64,000 nt of DNA from Aselliscus stoliczkanus (Eukaryota; Chordata; Mammalia; Chiroptera; Hipposideridae): contig CM066729.1 in the NCBI GenBank assembly GCA_033961575.1, forward strand, positions 96,909,001 to 96,973,000, read 5' to 3'. This document shows, piece after piece, positions 12,594 to 24,187 of the stretch. Below the pieces are notes generated by a model. It was not told the DNA's origin, did no database searches, and worked only from the letters and a program-made list of their open reading frames with translations. The first letter of the stretch is position 1; every line of letters begins with the position of its first letter. The position numbers and the translations under genes are program-made.

Positions 12594-13086
12594 AGGAGGG
12601 AGGGGCAAGATGGCGGCTGTGAGGAGGGCTCCATGAAATCTCCCCTGGAAATATCCACAATTTGAACTTCTAATACGCTTCAAAGAGACATCTACTCATC
12701 ACACAGAGCAACTAAGAGTTCCACACAACGATTGCTGGATGGTGGTCAGGCCGGGCAATTAGGGGAAGAAGGTGGCAAGACGGGTGAGGTGCAGCCCGCA
12801 CCCACGGCTGCGGAGGCACAGGGAGTGTACCTCCGGCACGCTCCCTGCAGCCTACGGCCCTAGAGTTCAGCAAGAGCACATTGGTTTTCAGTCTGAGGCA
12901 GAAGCCTCAGGCCGGGCAAGTGTGGGAGGAGAGAGAGGAGACGACTGTGCAGAGGTACAAGCTGCACCCACTGCTCACCGGGTCCCCAGGAACAGGTTGC
13001 AGAGCCCCGCAGCGACAGGGCGAGATCAATCCCTGCACTCTCCCGGTTCAGGGATCAGTCTCTGTGCCCACGGGGTCCCGCGGAGC

Positions 13087-13855
13087 GCAGAAGCCTGAAA
13101 CCCGGGAGCAGGGGAAAAAGAATACTCAGGTGCGGAGACGCAGCACGCCGGGCGGAGACGCAGGTCCCCGACAGACGGAACGGGGATCAGAGCTGCGCGG
13201 CAGGGTGCGCGCAGTCCCCTAAACCCCGGTGGCAGTCCCTCCAGAAGCGCAGCAGGAGCACCGCGCGGGCGCGCACCAGCTCCGAGGCAGAAGTCTGAAA
13301 CCCGTGAGCAGGGGAAAAAAGAGGACACACCCGAGACTCAGCGCGCGCCAGCCGGAAATGCAGGTCCCTGAGAGACGAGATGGAGCGGGGATCTAAGCTG
13401 GGCGGCAGGGTGCGCACAGTCGCTCCAGAAGCGCAGCAGGAGAACAGCACGGGCACGCGCCAGCTTCCAGGCAGAAGACTGAAACCCGGGAGCAGGGGAA
13501 AAAGAAGACTGGCACGTAGAGAAGCAGCGAGCGCCGGCCAGAGACGCAGGTCCCTGAGAGATGGAGCGGGAACCTGAACCTTGTGGCAGGGGGCGTGCAG
13601 TCCCTTAAACCCCGGCAGTCTCTTCAGGAGAGCAGCAGGAGCACCGCGCGGGCGTGCGCCGGCTCCGAGGCAGACGCCTTAAACCCGGGAGGAGGGGAAA
13701 AAAGAAGACTCACTTGGACACGCAGTGCGCCGGGCGGAGACGCAGGTCCCCGAGAGACACGGAGCGGGGATCTTAGCCACACAGTAGGGTGCGCGCAATT
13801 CCCTAAATCCTGGCAGACCCTTTGGGAGAGCAGCAGGAACTCCGCTGGAGCATAA
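13087..13855 (+). repeat. Four ~185-200-bp monomers in the L1-A 5' UTR
   Basis: The phrase GCAGAAG(C/T/A)CTGAAACCCG followed by GAGCAGGGGAAAAA recurs at about 13,087, 13,287, 13,470 and 13,670. Each unit also repeats GACGCAGGTCCC(C/T)GAGAGA and AGCAGCAGGAG. Spacing is near 200, 183 and 200 bp. Tandem 5' UTR monomers are known from rodent L1 promoters; this looks like an analogous arrangement. The units lie in open frames (13,026-13,855) that I regard as a by-product of GC-rich repetition. Confidence 0.85.
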
Positions 13856-14589
13856 GAGGCAAAGGCCTTATCTTAAAACAGTGTTGGAACTGTGGATTTT
13901 TTATTTTTATGTTTTTTATTTTTTTTTCCTTTTTCTACTCTTGAACAGAAAGCAAAAAAAACCAATAACCCACTCACTTCCACAAACTTTGGCCCCTGCC
14001 AAGACAGAGTCTTAAACTGACTCCTGAATGGAGCAATAGGGGCAGACTAGGAAGATACTCCTACCTGCAGGGGGTTGAGAATTTCCACCCAGTAAAGGCT
14101 ATAGAGTGAGACTACCTACCCCGCCCCCAGCTTTATGCAAGGCTTGGGAGGCAGAGCAGGTTCACCTGCTGAGGCACTAATTAACAGATTCTTAGCAGCA
14201 GGCTTTTGGTAGTGAGGAATTCTTTAATTCTCCACAGCTGTCAACTGAAAGGGTGCCCAGAGACACTCATTGAGCCTTTGGGGGTGCAGCCTGCCTTGGG
14301 ACAGGCAAAAGCAAAAAGGTAGTGACTTTGTAAAAACCATCAATCACACGTCACAACCACACTCAAGTACAGCAAACCTGCAGTGCCAGGATCACGCTAG
14401 GCATCAGGTGGCCTACTGTTCCCACAAGACGCAGAGGAATTTTTGTACAGCAGACAAACTGAAGAGCTTGGTGGACTTTAGCCAAGACCGGCATGGGTAT
14501 TTTTGGTTTGTTTGGTTTTATTCTGTTTTGTTTTCCCTTTATTGGCTGCTTATCTTGGTTGTTTTTGGTTTTTATTTCTATTTCATTCT

Positions 14590-14740
14590 TATCGTTTTGT
14601 AGTTTATAATATAGGCATATATATATATATAGGTGTATATAGGTGAATATATGTCCATATATATGGGTGTGTAGACAAATATATATATTTTTTTTTCTTT
14701 TTCTTTTTCTTTCTTTTCTTTTTCTTTTTTCCCCACCCTC
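14590..14740. repeat. (AT)n and polypyrimidine low-complexity tract
   Basis: Interrupted ATAT runs pass into a long T/C-only tract (TTTTTCTTT units). Lies within the L1-A 5' UTR. Confidence 0.85.
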
Positions 14741-15580
14741 ACTTTCTCTCTTATTTCATTCATTCTTCTCACTGCTATACTTTTCCTGTTTTCCATTTTT
14801 CTGCAAATTTTATTTTTTTAATTTTTATTCTTACTTTTTTTATTATTATTTTAGTTTATTTTTATTTTTTATTTTTTAGGTATAGCTAATCGGTTTCTCA
14901 AGTTTATTCTATTTTTTGTTTTAGGATATTGTATTTTATTTTGTTTCCTCTTCTGTTATTATTGTGCCTGGTTTTTGTTTTGTTTCTGTTTGATTTCTTC
15001 ATTAGTATGATTGATATTTCTGTACAAGTTGACTGTAGTTTGATGGTTGTTTTTTTTTACTTGTGCGAGCATTTGGTTTCCTTTGGTGGCTGCGGAGGTT
15101 GTTCTTGTTGATCTGTTATGCTCTAAAATCACTCTGCAGCAGTGGGTCCAAACAAACAGACACAAGCATCACCAAACCTGGAGGCCAACTTTAGATAAAA
15201 CCAGAGCATTTCTGGGTTTGACATACAAGAGTCACACCCAAAAGGAAGTTGCTACAGGTACTAGGGCCCATAGGGTCCAAGTTTCATCAGAGGGGTCAAT
15301 CCTCTCACAGCAGCTCATAAACTGCAGACGCTGCTGATCCTCACAGCTAATCAATCTGGGAGTCAATCCCACCTACTGACAAACCAAAAGTAATCAAAAC
15401 TAAAACTTCAACAAGTGAGGATGCACGACACAAGGAACACCTCAGATACAAGCACAGGACAATAGGGAGACTAGTCATTCAAATATAAAGGACACACACC
15501 ATATAAGTTTACCCAGAAAAGACTGAGAAACCTGGGGGATCTATCTGTTATATTGAAGCAAACACAAAGAGTAAGCCAGA

Positions 15581-16914
15581 ATGGGGAGACAAAGAAACAC
15601 AACACAAATAAAAGAACAGAAGAAACTTCCTGAATCAGTGGAAATAGAGGAAATAGAGGTAACCAACCTATCGGAGACAGAGTTCAGAACACTGATTATT
15701 AGAATGTTCAAGGAAATTAATGAAAATATAAAGAAGGATAGAGAAATCATGAAAAGCAACCAGCTAGAACTTAAGAACACAATTACTGAATTAAATAACA
15801 AACTAGATGGAATCACTAGCAGATTGGATGAAGCAGAAAATCGAATCAGTGACTTAGAAGACAAAATAGCAGAGATCACCCATGTGGAACAACAAAAAGA
15901 AAAGAGAATGAAAAACATGGAAAATAGTTTAAGAGAGCTGGGGGACAACATCAAACGCAATAACCCATGGGTCATTGGAATAACAGAAGGAGAAGAGAGG
16001 GAGCAAGGGATTGAGAATATATTTGAAGTAATAATGTCTGAAAACTTCCCTAACCTGGCAAAGGACATTGCAATACAAGCTCAGGAGGTGCAGAGAGTTC
16101 CAACCAGGATGATTTCAAACAGGCCCACTCCAAGACACCGTATAGTGAATATGGCAAGGGTTAAGGACAAAGACAGAATCCTTAAAGCAGCAAGGGAAAG
16201 GCAGCAAGTTACTTATAAGGGCACCCCCATAAGATTATCAGCTGACGTTTCTACAGAAACTTTGCAGGCCAGAAGGGGGTGGCAGGAGGTTTTCTTTTCT
16301 TTTTTTTTTTTTTTAAGATTTTATTGGGGAATTGGCAGAGGGGAACAGCGTTGGGGAATCGGGGAAGGGGAACAGACAAGTTTCTGTCTTTTTGTTCTAC
16401 AGTCTAGTTGCGAAGGACGTTGCTTCACAGGCCCATGTTGGTATCGTCATTGCGCTCTTCCCGGATGAGGCAGATCAGTCGCTGGCCTCTGGATGTCGCT
16501 CACCGCAGCTATTGGCAGCTCACGCTTGGCTGCCAGCTGCTCACGCTGGCTGCGGGCCACTCACTGTAGCCTATGGCAGCCCACTGCAGCAGGGGCTGCA
16601 GCCCACACCGTTGCCGGGCCTCGCACAGTCCAGCTCCAGGTGGAGCTGTTGTTAGCTGTAGAGGGCAGTGTCACTGGCCCTCATATGGGATCTGAACCGG
16701 GGCCGCTGGCATCCCAAAGCCAGCACTTAACCAATGGCCGGCCCACAGGAGGTTTTCAAAGTGATGAAAAATAAAGGCCTACAACCAAGATTGCTGTATC
16801 CAGCAAGGTTATCATTTAAAATTGAAGGTGAGATAAGGAGCTTTGCAGAAAATAATAAGGGAATTCATTACCACCAAGCCAGCTTTGCAGGAAATGCTAA
16901 AAGGGCTTCTTTAA
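15581..16914 (+). pseudogene. L1-A ORF1 (RNA-binding protein), SINE-interrupted
   Basis: Encodes an L1 ORF1p-like protein, an RNA chaperone that coats L1 RNA. From the ATG at 15,581 the order is: a polar N-terminus, a long heptad-rich coiled coil (about residues 30-125), an RRM-like part with GITEGEEREQGIENIF, then DADV-type and ARRGWQEVF motifs. An antisense SINE (16,295-16,745) with TSD CAGGAGGTTTTC interrupts it there. The C-terminal domain resumes with LQPRLLYPARLSF and, after a frameshift near 16,850, ends REFITTKPALQEMLKGLL at a TAA (16,912-16,914). Removing SINE plus one TSD leaves about 290 codons, shorter than the human 338. It is inactive as it stands. Confidence 0.9.
16295..16745 (-). 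mobile_element. Long-form tRNA-derived SINE in L1-A ORF1
   Basis: Antisense to L1-A. Reads tail-first: T-run, AAGATTTTATTGGGGAATTG, CAGTCTAGTTGCGAAGGACG, a GC-rich body, GAGGGCAGTGTCACTGGCCC, and a tRNA-like head ending TGGCCGGCC. The 12-bp TSD CAGGAGGTTTTC is at 16,283-16,294 and 16,746-16,757. About 450 bp, the same family as the copies at 24.2, 29.2, 36.6 and 39.6 kb. Confidence 0.9.
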
Positions 16915-16963
16915 GTAGAAGAGAAAAACAACCTAAGAAAGACTACGGAACACAAATAACAAA

Positions 16964-19900
16964 ATGGCAATAAATACACACCTATCAATAATCACATTAA
17001 ATGTAAATGGATTAAATGCTCCAATAAAAAGACATAGGGTGGCTGAATGGATAAGAAAGCAAGACCCCAGCATATGCTGTATACAAGAGACTCACCTCAG
17101 ATCCAAAGACTCATATAGGCTGAAAGTAAAGGGATGGAGTAAAATATTTCATGCAAATGGTACTGAGAAAAAAGCTGGAATAGCGATACTTATATCAGAT
17201 AAAATGGACTTTAAATTGAAGAATATAACAAAGGACAAAGAAGGACACTTCATAGTAATGAAGGGATCGATCCAACAAGAGGACATAACTCTAGTAAACA
17301 TCTATGCACCTAACATAGGAATCCCTAAATATATAAAACAGATATTGTCAGACATAAAGACAGAGATCAACAGTAACACTATCATAGTAGGGGACTTCAA
17401 CACCCCGCTGTCACTAATGGACAGATCCTCCAGACAGAAAATCAATGTGGAAACAGCGACCTTAAATGACACATTAGACCAGCTGGATTTAACAGACATT
17501 TTCAGAGCATTTCATCCCAAAGCTACAGATTATACGTTCTTTTCAAGTGCACGTGGAACATTTTCTAAGATAGACCACATGTTAGGCCACAAAACAAGTC
17601 TCAATAAATTTAAGAAGATTGAAATCATTTCAACTGTATTCTCTGACCACAATGCTATGAAACTAGAAATCAATTATAAGAAGAAATTCGGGAAGCTGAC
17701 ACATAAATGGAGGCTAAACAATATGCTATTAAATACTGAGTGAGTCACAAATGAGATCAAGGAGGAAATCAAAAGATACCTTGAGACAAACGAAAATGAA
17801 AACACCACGACCCAAAATCTCTGGGATGCTGCGAAAGCAGTCCTAAGAGGGAAGTTTATAGCAGTGCAGGCCTACCTAAAGAAGGAAGAAAAATCTCAAA
17901 TCAACAGGTTATCCTTACACCTAAGGGAACTGGAAAAAGAACAGCAAAAGAAGCCCAAGGGGAGTACAAGAAAGGAGATAATAAAGACCAGAGCAGAAAT
18001 AAACAATATAGAGAACAGAAAAACAATTCAAAAGATCAATGAAACCAAGAGCTGGTTTCTTGAGAAGATCAACAAAATTGACAAACCTCTAGCCAGGCTC
18101 ACCAAAAAAAAAAGAGAGAGGACTCAAATTAGCAAAATCAGGAATGAAAGAGGGGAAATGACTACAGACATCACAGAAATACAAAAAATTCTAAGAAATT
18201 ACTATGAGCAACTATATGCCAACAAATTTGACAATCTGGAAGAAATGGATAATTTTCTAGAAGCATACAACCTTCCAAAGCTAATGCAAGAAGAAACAGA
18301 AAATCTAAATACCCTGATTACTACCCAGGAAATTGAATCAGTCATTGACAAGCTCCCAAAAAACAAAAGCCCTGGACCAGACGGCTTCACAAGTGAATTT
18401 TATCAAACATTCAAAAAAGAACTATCATCTATTCTTTTCAAACTATTCCAAAAAATCCAGAAGGAGGGAAGGCTCCCAAACTCTTTTTATGAAGCCACTA
18501 TCACCCTGATTCCAAAACCAGATAAAGACATCACAAAAAAGGAAAACTACAGGCCAATCTCCCTGATGAATATTGATGCAAAAATTCTCAATAAAATATT
18601 AGCAAACAGAATTCAGCAATATATTAAGAAGATCATACATCATGATCAAGTGGGATTCATCCCTAGTGCGCAAGGCTGGTTCAACATCCGTAAATCAATT
18701 AATGTGATACACCACGTCAACAAAATGAAGGATAAAGATCACATGGTCATTTCAATAGATGCAGAAAAAGCATTTGACAAAATCCAACAGCCATTTATGT
18801 TAAAAACCCTAAGCAAAGTGGGAATACAGAGATCATATCTCAACATAATAAAAGCCATATATGATAAACCTACAGCTAACATCATACTCAATGGGGAAAA
18901 GCTAAAACCATTCCCCTTAAGATCAGGAACAAGACAAGGCTGTCCACTTTCTCCTCTTTTATTCAACATAGTGCTGGAAGTTCTAGCCACAGCAATCAGA
19001 CAACAAAAAGAAATAAAAGGCATCCAAATTGGCAAGGAAGAAGTAAAATTGTCATTATATGCAGATGACATGATACTGTATATAGAGAACCCCAAAGACT
19101 CCATCAAAAAACTATTGGAACTGATAGACGAATTCAGTAAAGTAGCAGGATATAAAATCAATGTTCAGAAATCAGTGGCATTTGTATATACCAATAATAA
19201 ACTAATGGAAAGAGAGATTAAGAAAACTGTCCCATTTACAATTGCGTCAAGAACTATAAAATACCTAGGAATAAATTTAACCAAAGAAGTGAAAGATCTG
19301 TACTCAGAAAATTATGAGACACTGAAGAAAGAAATCATAGAAGATACAAATAAATGGAAACACCTACCATGCTCACGGATGGGAAGAATTAATATAGTTA
19401 AAATGTTCATACTGCCTGAAGCAATATATAGATTCAATGCAATTCCTATCAAACTACCAAGGGCATTTTTCACAGAAATAGAAAATATAATCCTAAAATT
19501 TATATAGAATCATAAAAGACCCAGAATAGCCTCAGCAATTCTGAGAAATAAGAACAAAGTCGGGAGGAATCATGCTACAAGACATCAAAACCTACTACAA
19601 GGCCACAGTAATCAAGACAGTTTGGTATTGGCATAAAAACAGGCACATCGATCAGTGGAACAGAACGGAGAGCCCAGAAATAAATCCAGGCATTTATGGA
19701 CAGTTAATCTATGACAAGGGAAGCAGGAATTTACACTGAAGTAAAGATAGTCTATTCAATAAATGGTGCTTGGAAAATTGGACTGACACATGCAAAAAAA
19801 TGAAATTGGACCACCTCCGTACGCCTTATACAAGAACAAACTCAAAATGGATTAAAGACTTAAATGTAAGAGCTGAAACCATAAAAATCCTAAAAGAAAA

Positions 19901-20790
19901 CATAGGGAGTACATTTGCAGACATTACCCAGAGCAATATTTTTACTCATACATCCCTACGGGCATGGGAAGTAAAAGAAAAAAATGAATGTATGGGATTA
20001 TATCAGACTTAAAAGTTTTTTCACAACAAAGGAAACCATCAATAAAACAAAAAGGAAGCCTACTCAATGGGAGAATATATTTGCCAATGATATATCTGAT
20101 AAGGGGTTAATATCCAAAATTTATAAAACACTCATGAAACTCAACACCAAAAAAACAAACAACCCAATTAAAAAATGGGCAGAAGATATGAAGAGACATT
20201 TCTCTAAAGAGGACATACAGATGGCCAACAGGCATATGAAAAAAAGTTCAACCTCACTGGTCATTAGGGAAATGCAAATAAAAACCACCATGAGATACCA
20301 CCTCACTCCAGTCAGAATGGCTATCATCAATAAATCAACAAACAACAAGTGCTGGCGGGGCTGTGGGGAAAAGGGGACCCTGCTGCACTGTTGGAGGGAC
20401 TGCAGATTGGTGCAGCCACTATGGAAGTCAGTATGGAGGTATCTCAAAGAACTGGAAATAGAGCTACCGTTTGACCCAGCAATTCCACTCCCAGGTATTT
20501 ATCCTGTAAAAAACAAGACACTTATTCAAAAAAATTTATGCACCCCTATGTTTATAGCAGTACAATTTACAATAGCTAAAACTTGGATACAACCAAAATG
20601 CCCATCAGTAGATGACTGGATTAAGAAACTGTGGTATATTTATACAATGGAGTATTACTCCGCTATAAAGAAGAATGAAATTGTACCATTTGCAATGATA
20701 TGGATGGACCTAGAGAGTATTATGTTAAGTGAAATAAGTCAGTCAGAGAAAGACAAATGCCATATGATCTCACTCATATGTGGAATCTGA
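16964..20790 (+). pseudogene. L1-A ORF2 (endonuclease / reverse transcriptase), decayed
   Basis: Starts 49 bp after the ORF1 stop. The endonuclease retains N15, E42, D144, N146, D228 and H229 of the APE-like active site, one residue offset from human L1. The reverse transcriptase retains [26 protein letters not shown] and YADD (residues 699-702). The C-terminal Cys region [14 protein letters not shown] is present. Damage: TGA at codon 260 (17,741-17,743) and TAG at codon 848 (19,505-19,507), both where other L1s have Trp; a frameshift near 19,560; a further TGA at about 19,737; a second frameshift near 19,980. A cis-acting full-length protein cannot be made. Confidence 0.95.
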
Positions 20791-21322
20791 AAAACTGTAT
20801 TAATGAGCAAAGTAAACAGAAACTGTCTCATAGATATAGAGGAAAAATCAAGGTTGCTAATTGGGAGGGGGATGGGGATGAGGGAGAAGGGGAAGGGATT
20901 AGACAGCAAAAATAGGCAACTACAATATTGCCACTGGGATATGAAAAACAGTTTGGGGAATATAATTAATAATGTTGTAAATATTCTGTGGAATGTCAGA
21001 TGGTCATAGGTCTTGTTAGGGAGACCATTTCATGAATGGAGTAGAGGTTTGATCACTGCACTGTATAACTAAAGCGGAGGTGGTATACCTAATGTAATTG
21101 AATATATATATAGATAGTCACGGGATGCGGATTATACTGTGGAAGAGAGTCAGAGGAAGAGTAATATATATAATATGGGGGGGAGTGGGGTGGTGAATTG
21201 GGGCTGGGTGGTTGTCACTTTGAGGGGTAAAATGTATAACTATTGCACTGTGTTGTACACCTGAAACTAATTAAAAATTAAAAAATAAAAAAATATAAAA
21301 AAAAGAAAAAAAAGAAAGAAAA
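20791..21322 (+). mobile_element. L1-A 3' UTR and first A-rich tail
   Basis: Follows the ORF2 stop. Contains a G-rich tract (GGGAGGGGGATGGGGATGAGG and a later GGGGGGGAGTGGGGTGG) and TTGTACACCTGAAACTAATT near the end, as in mammalian L1 3' UTRs. An A-rich stretch at about 21,271-21,322 is the original polyadenylation end, now internal. Confidence 0.85.
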
Positions 21323-21451
21323 GTAAAAGTCTATGAAACCAGGCCATGTCAGTTCATGAGCATAAATTTTGACATTCAAACTATACAAACAAGAAAAAGA
21401 AACAGAAGAAAAAGAGTTTTGGATAAATTAAGAAATAATTTTGCTTTTTAA

Positions 21452-21482
<31 letters not shown>

Positions 21483-21491
21483 ATACAATAC
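21323..21491 (+). mobile_element. L1-A 3' transduced segment and terminal tail
   Basis: About 128 bp of non-L1 sequence (starting GTAAAAGTCTATGAAACCAG) lies between the first A-rich tail and a second (AAAT)n tail with AATAAA signals at about 21,451-21,491. The L1 TSD lies beyond the second tail, so this segment moved with the element. That is the signature of read-through 3' transduction. Confidence 0.75.
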
Positions 21492-21505
21492 AATACAATA
21501 CCTAG
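21492..21505 (+). repeat. Target-site duplication of L1-A, right copy
   Basis: AATACAATACCTAG, identical to 12,580-12,593. Directly preceded by repeated TACAA units that grade into the L1 tail. Confidence 0.85.
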
Positions 21506-22141
21506 CAACCAAAGGGGAATTTCACACCTCTCTTGTCCAATGGAGGTAGCATCTGTTTCTTAGTCAAAGTTTCAGTATCTGTTGCTGCAACAAGGCACAA
21601 GGTGAAAGAATTCAAACAAGGCTGTTGATTAACATGCCCCATGGTCAGCAAGTTGCCTCTTATCGAAACTCTCATGGCCTGGAGCCCTTTAATCTTTAAG
21701 GAGACTTCTCACAGCAGTGGCCATAGGCAAGTGAGCTCAAGAACTGATGTTATCATCAGTTTCTCACAGGCAGGCTGTCAGTTTCTCACAGACAGGCTTT
21801 TGGCCTCTGTGACCAGAGGTCTGTGCCTCAGTTTCCAAGGGGCTTGAGTCCCCAATATCTCAGTTCAGGGGTCCACTAGGGCTGTAGCCTGGCTTGGGTT
21901 GTTTCTCCCTTGGGAAATCATGCCCGTCTTTGGCGTACACAACCATCTATCATCGGGGAACCACAGGAACTTGCCATAAATGCAGTGAGTGTATTGTCTC
22001 CTATAGGAGGAAAGGCACATGGGTTCGTAGAGGCAGGAGATATTACATGACCAGCCATAAAGCAGCACCCCAAACATCCAGTGCTGAGCAGGGCACTGTG
22101 ACCTTGTCAGACACGGGGGGGGGGGCTGTCAGCTCTCAACA
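21506..22141 (-). mobile_element. Class-II-like solo LTR, U3 side
   Basis: Continues the LTR that begins at 11,943. On the minus strand it supplies the 5' end TGTTGAGAGCTGACAGCC. Has a short internal duplication (CTGTCAGTTTCTCACAG twice near 21,750-21,800) and a G-run at 22,115-22,127. Frames through it are chance. Confidence 0.7.
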
Positions 22142-23960
22142 GTTTCCCAGCCCAGAGTACTGATGCCAGGAAGAAGAGCCGACACAACAACTGGTTGTGA
22201 AAAACAGCGGGGATTCTCATCTTTTGGGTCAGTCAGAAGGCTGCGGGAAAGAAAGACACCCTCTTAAAGAGCCGGAGTACAGAGTCACTGGTCGCAGGCA
22301 CTCACCTTGGGCTCCAGTGGAAGGTGGTGTCTTGTGAGGTGCCTCAAAGGTATACGAAGGTGAAGTGGGCAGAGATGTGTGGCTTCAGGGGGAGGACTGG
22401 AAAAGAGTTTTCATTTTCCCGGTGAGGATTCCTTTTCCAATGTAGCCTGCAGGTGGGCCCCATCTTTGCTATACTGAGCCTGCCCCCTCTGGCTAAAACT
22501 GAATCTGATTGGCCTGGTGAGCTCCACTGCTGTCCTGCTGACTCACTGAGACCCTGCCTCATCCAACTTGTGTACAGCTGGAGGCAGTTTCTCTGTGAGC
22601 AGCCAGCCCCTCCCACATTGGACTCTTCCTTGAAAAACTATCAGAGCTCATGTGCTCTAGGCAGGTGGCAATTGACCTGGGTGTGCTCTGAGGCTTTTCC
22701 TCAGTAGTGCCAGGCTCAGCACTGGCACCAAATCAGAGTCTACATTAACCTGGTGACCACAACTCTTCCTGCTCTAGTGACTCCCTGAGATCCTGCTTCA
22801 CCCAACTCATGTATGCATGAGACTTTATGAGTGGCTAAACCTTACGGGACCCAGCAGGTGGCAGCAGGCCTCAGGGTGTCCTGGATTTTTGTGGAGTTAC
22901 CCCAGGCCTGGTATTGGTGGCAGGCATCCTGGGTTTGCAGGGTGACCTCTCCTATGCACCTTAGGTTTAGCACAGGCAGCAAACAAATGCATATCGATTA
23001 GTAGCTTTGGCCAGGTGGCCCCTGGCCAGTCACAAGCAGTGGGTGACCTGGGCCTGCACCAGAGCCCCTCCCAAGAGGTATCAGAACCCATATACTTAGA
23101 GGTTTGCTTCAGACCACAACAGAGCACTGCCCAATTAGCCCCATAAGTGGCACACAAGAAGGGTGCTCTCAATAGACAGCAGTGCCCACTGGGGCAAATC
23201 ACACTCAGTGGGGTAAGCCTACCACACAGCAATGTAGCCATGTAGCCAAACCTACAGCCAGCCAGCCTGAGGGTCAATCCCACCAACTGACATGCCACTA
23301 GCAATCAAGGCTCAACTCTAATAGGAGAGCACATATAACCCCCGTGAGGGACACTCCTGGAGCACCCGGCTCAGGTGACCAAGGACTGTGCCACTGGGCC
23401 CCATAGGACTTCTACTATATAAGACCATCCGGCTAAGATTGGGAGATGTAGCAGATTTACCTAACACACAGAAACAAACAGAGATACAGCAAAAATGATG
23501 AAACAAAGAAATGCATCCCAAATGAAAGAACAGAAGAAAACTCCAGAAAAAGTACTAAAGGAAATGGAGGCAAGCAACCTACCAGAGACAGATTTCAAAA
23601 CAATGGTTATTAGGATGCTCAAGGAACTTAGTGAGAACTTCAACAAAGAGATAGCAAGCATAAACAAGGACACAGAAACTATAAAAAAGAGCCAGTCAGT
23701 AGTGAAGAATACAATAATTGAAATGAAGAATGCATTAGAAGGAATCACCAGCAGGCTAGATGAAACAGAGGACTGAATCAGTGATTAGGAAAACAAGGAA
23801 GCATAAAAAACCCAATTGGAACAGCAAAAAGGAAAAGTAACTTTTAAAAAATGAGACTAGTTAAAGAGACCTGTGGGTCAGCATCAAACTTAACAATATT
23901 TGCATTATAGGAGTACCAGAAGGAGAAGAGAGAAAGCAAGAGATTGAGAACCTTCCTTAT
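22142..23960 (+). mobile_element. L1-C, rest of 5' UTR and ORF1 start
   Basis: Resumes the L1 5' UTR split at 11,942; the join reads through at CAGCCCAGAGTACTGATGCC, matching the minus strand L1-B. Shared landmarks include GAATCTGATTGGCCTGGTGAG, GAGTCTACATTAACCTG and CATCAGCAATCA-flanked sequence beyond the end. The L1 similarity stops inside ORF1 near 23,960; ORF2 and the 3' end are missing. Confidence 0.8.
23495..23960 (+). pseudogene. L1-C ORF1 fragment
   Basis: About 93 open codons from the ATG at 23,495 encode the ORF1p N-terminus and part of the coiled coil (KQRNASQMKEQKKTPEK..., ITSRLDETED), closely parallel to L1-A ORF1. A TGA follows, then more stops. Homology can be traced to a GVPEGEERKQEIEN-like stretch at about 23,915-23,955 and then stops abruptly. 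The rest of the gene is gone. Confidence 0.85.
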
Positions 23961-24187
23961 GAAGTCAGCCATCAGCAATCAATAAAAGGAAGGCACACGT
24001 TTTCACAGCTTGGCAGAATAGAATTACAGAAAGAGGAAGGATCACAATCCTAGTATAGGAAGACTTGTCCTTCTAATAATATGAAATCCTTACAGCCAGG
24101 ATGATAATGAAACCTAGAAAATAGTCTAAAATGTCCTTCTGGGATTTTATACAATGCTTTAGGTAATCAAGTTAGGTGAGAAATATC

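Larger units (their letters stand above)
12594..15580 (+). promoter_or_regulatory. L1-A 5' UTR / internal promoter (about 3.0 kb)
   Basis: Starts AGGAGGGAGGGGCAAGATGG, an L1-like 5' terminus with a YY1-type CAAGATGGC box. It is CpG-rich to about 13.85 kb and includes four tandem monomers. It then becomes increasingly T-rich, with an (AT)n and poly-pyrimidine zone at 14.6-15.1 kb, before returning to mixed sequence ahead of ORF1. Human L1 has a 5' UTR of about 0.9 kb, so this is roughly three times longer. In L1 biology this region holds the internal RNA polymerase II promoter. Confidence 0.8.

Noticed and set aside
12772..13855. Several GC-rich frames of 90-113 codons on both strands
   Set aside because: They run through the L1-A 5' UTR monomers; overlapping open frames in GC-rich tandem repeats are expected.
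15541..16068. 175-codon minus strand frame opposite L1-A ORF1
   Set aside because: Mirror of the A-rich coiled-coil coding strand; Ser/Leu-rich translation is typical of such shadows.
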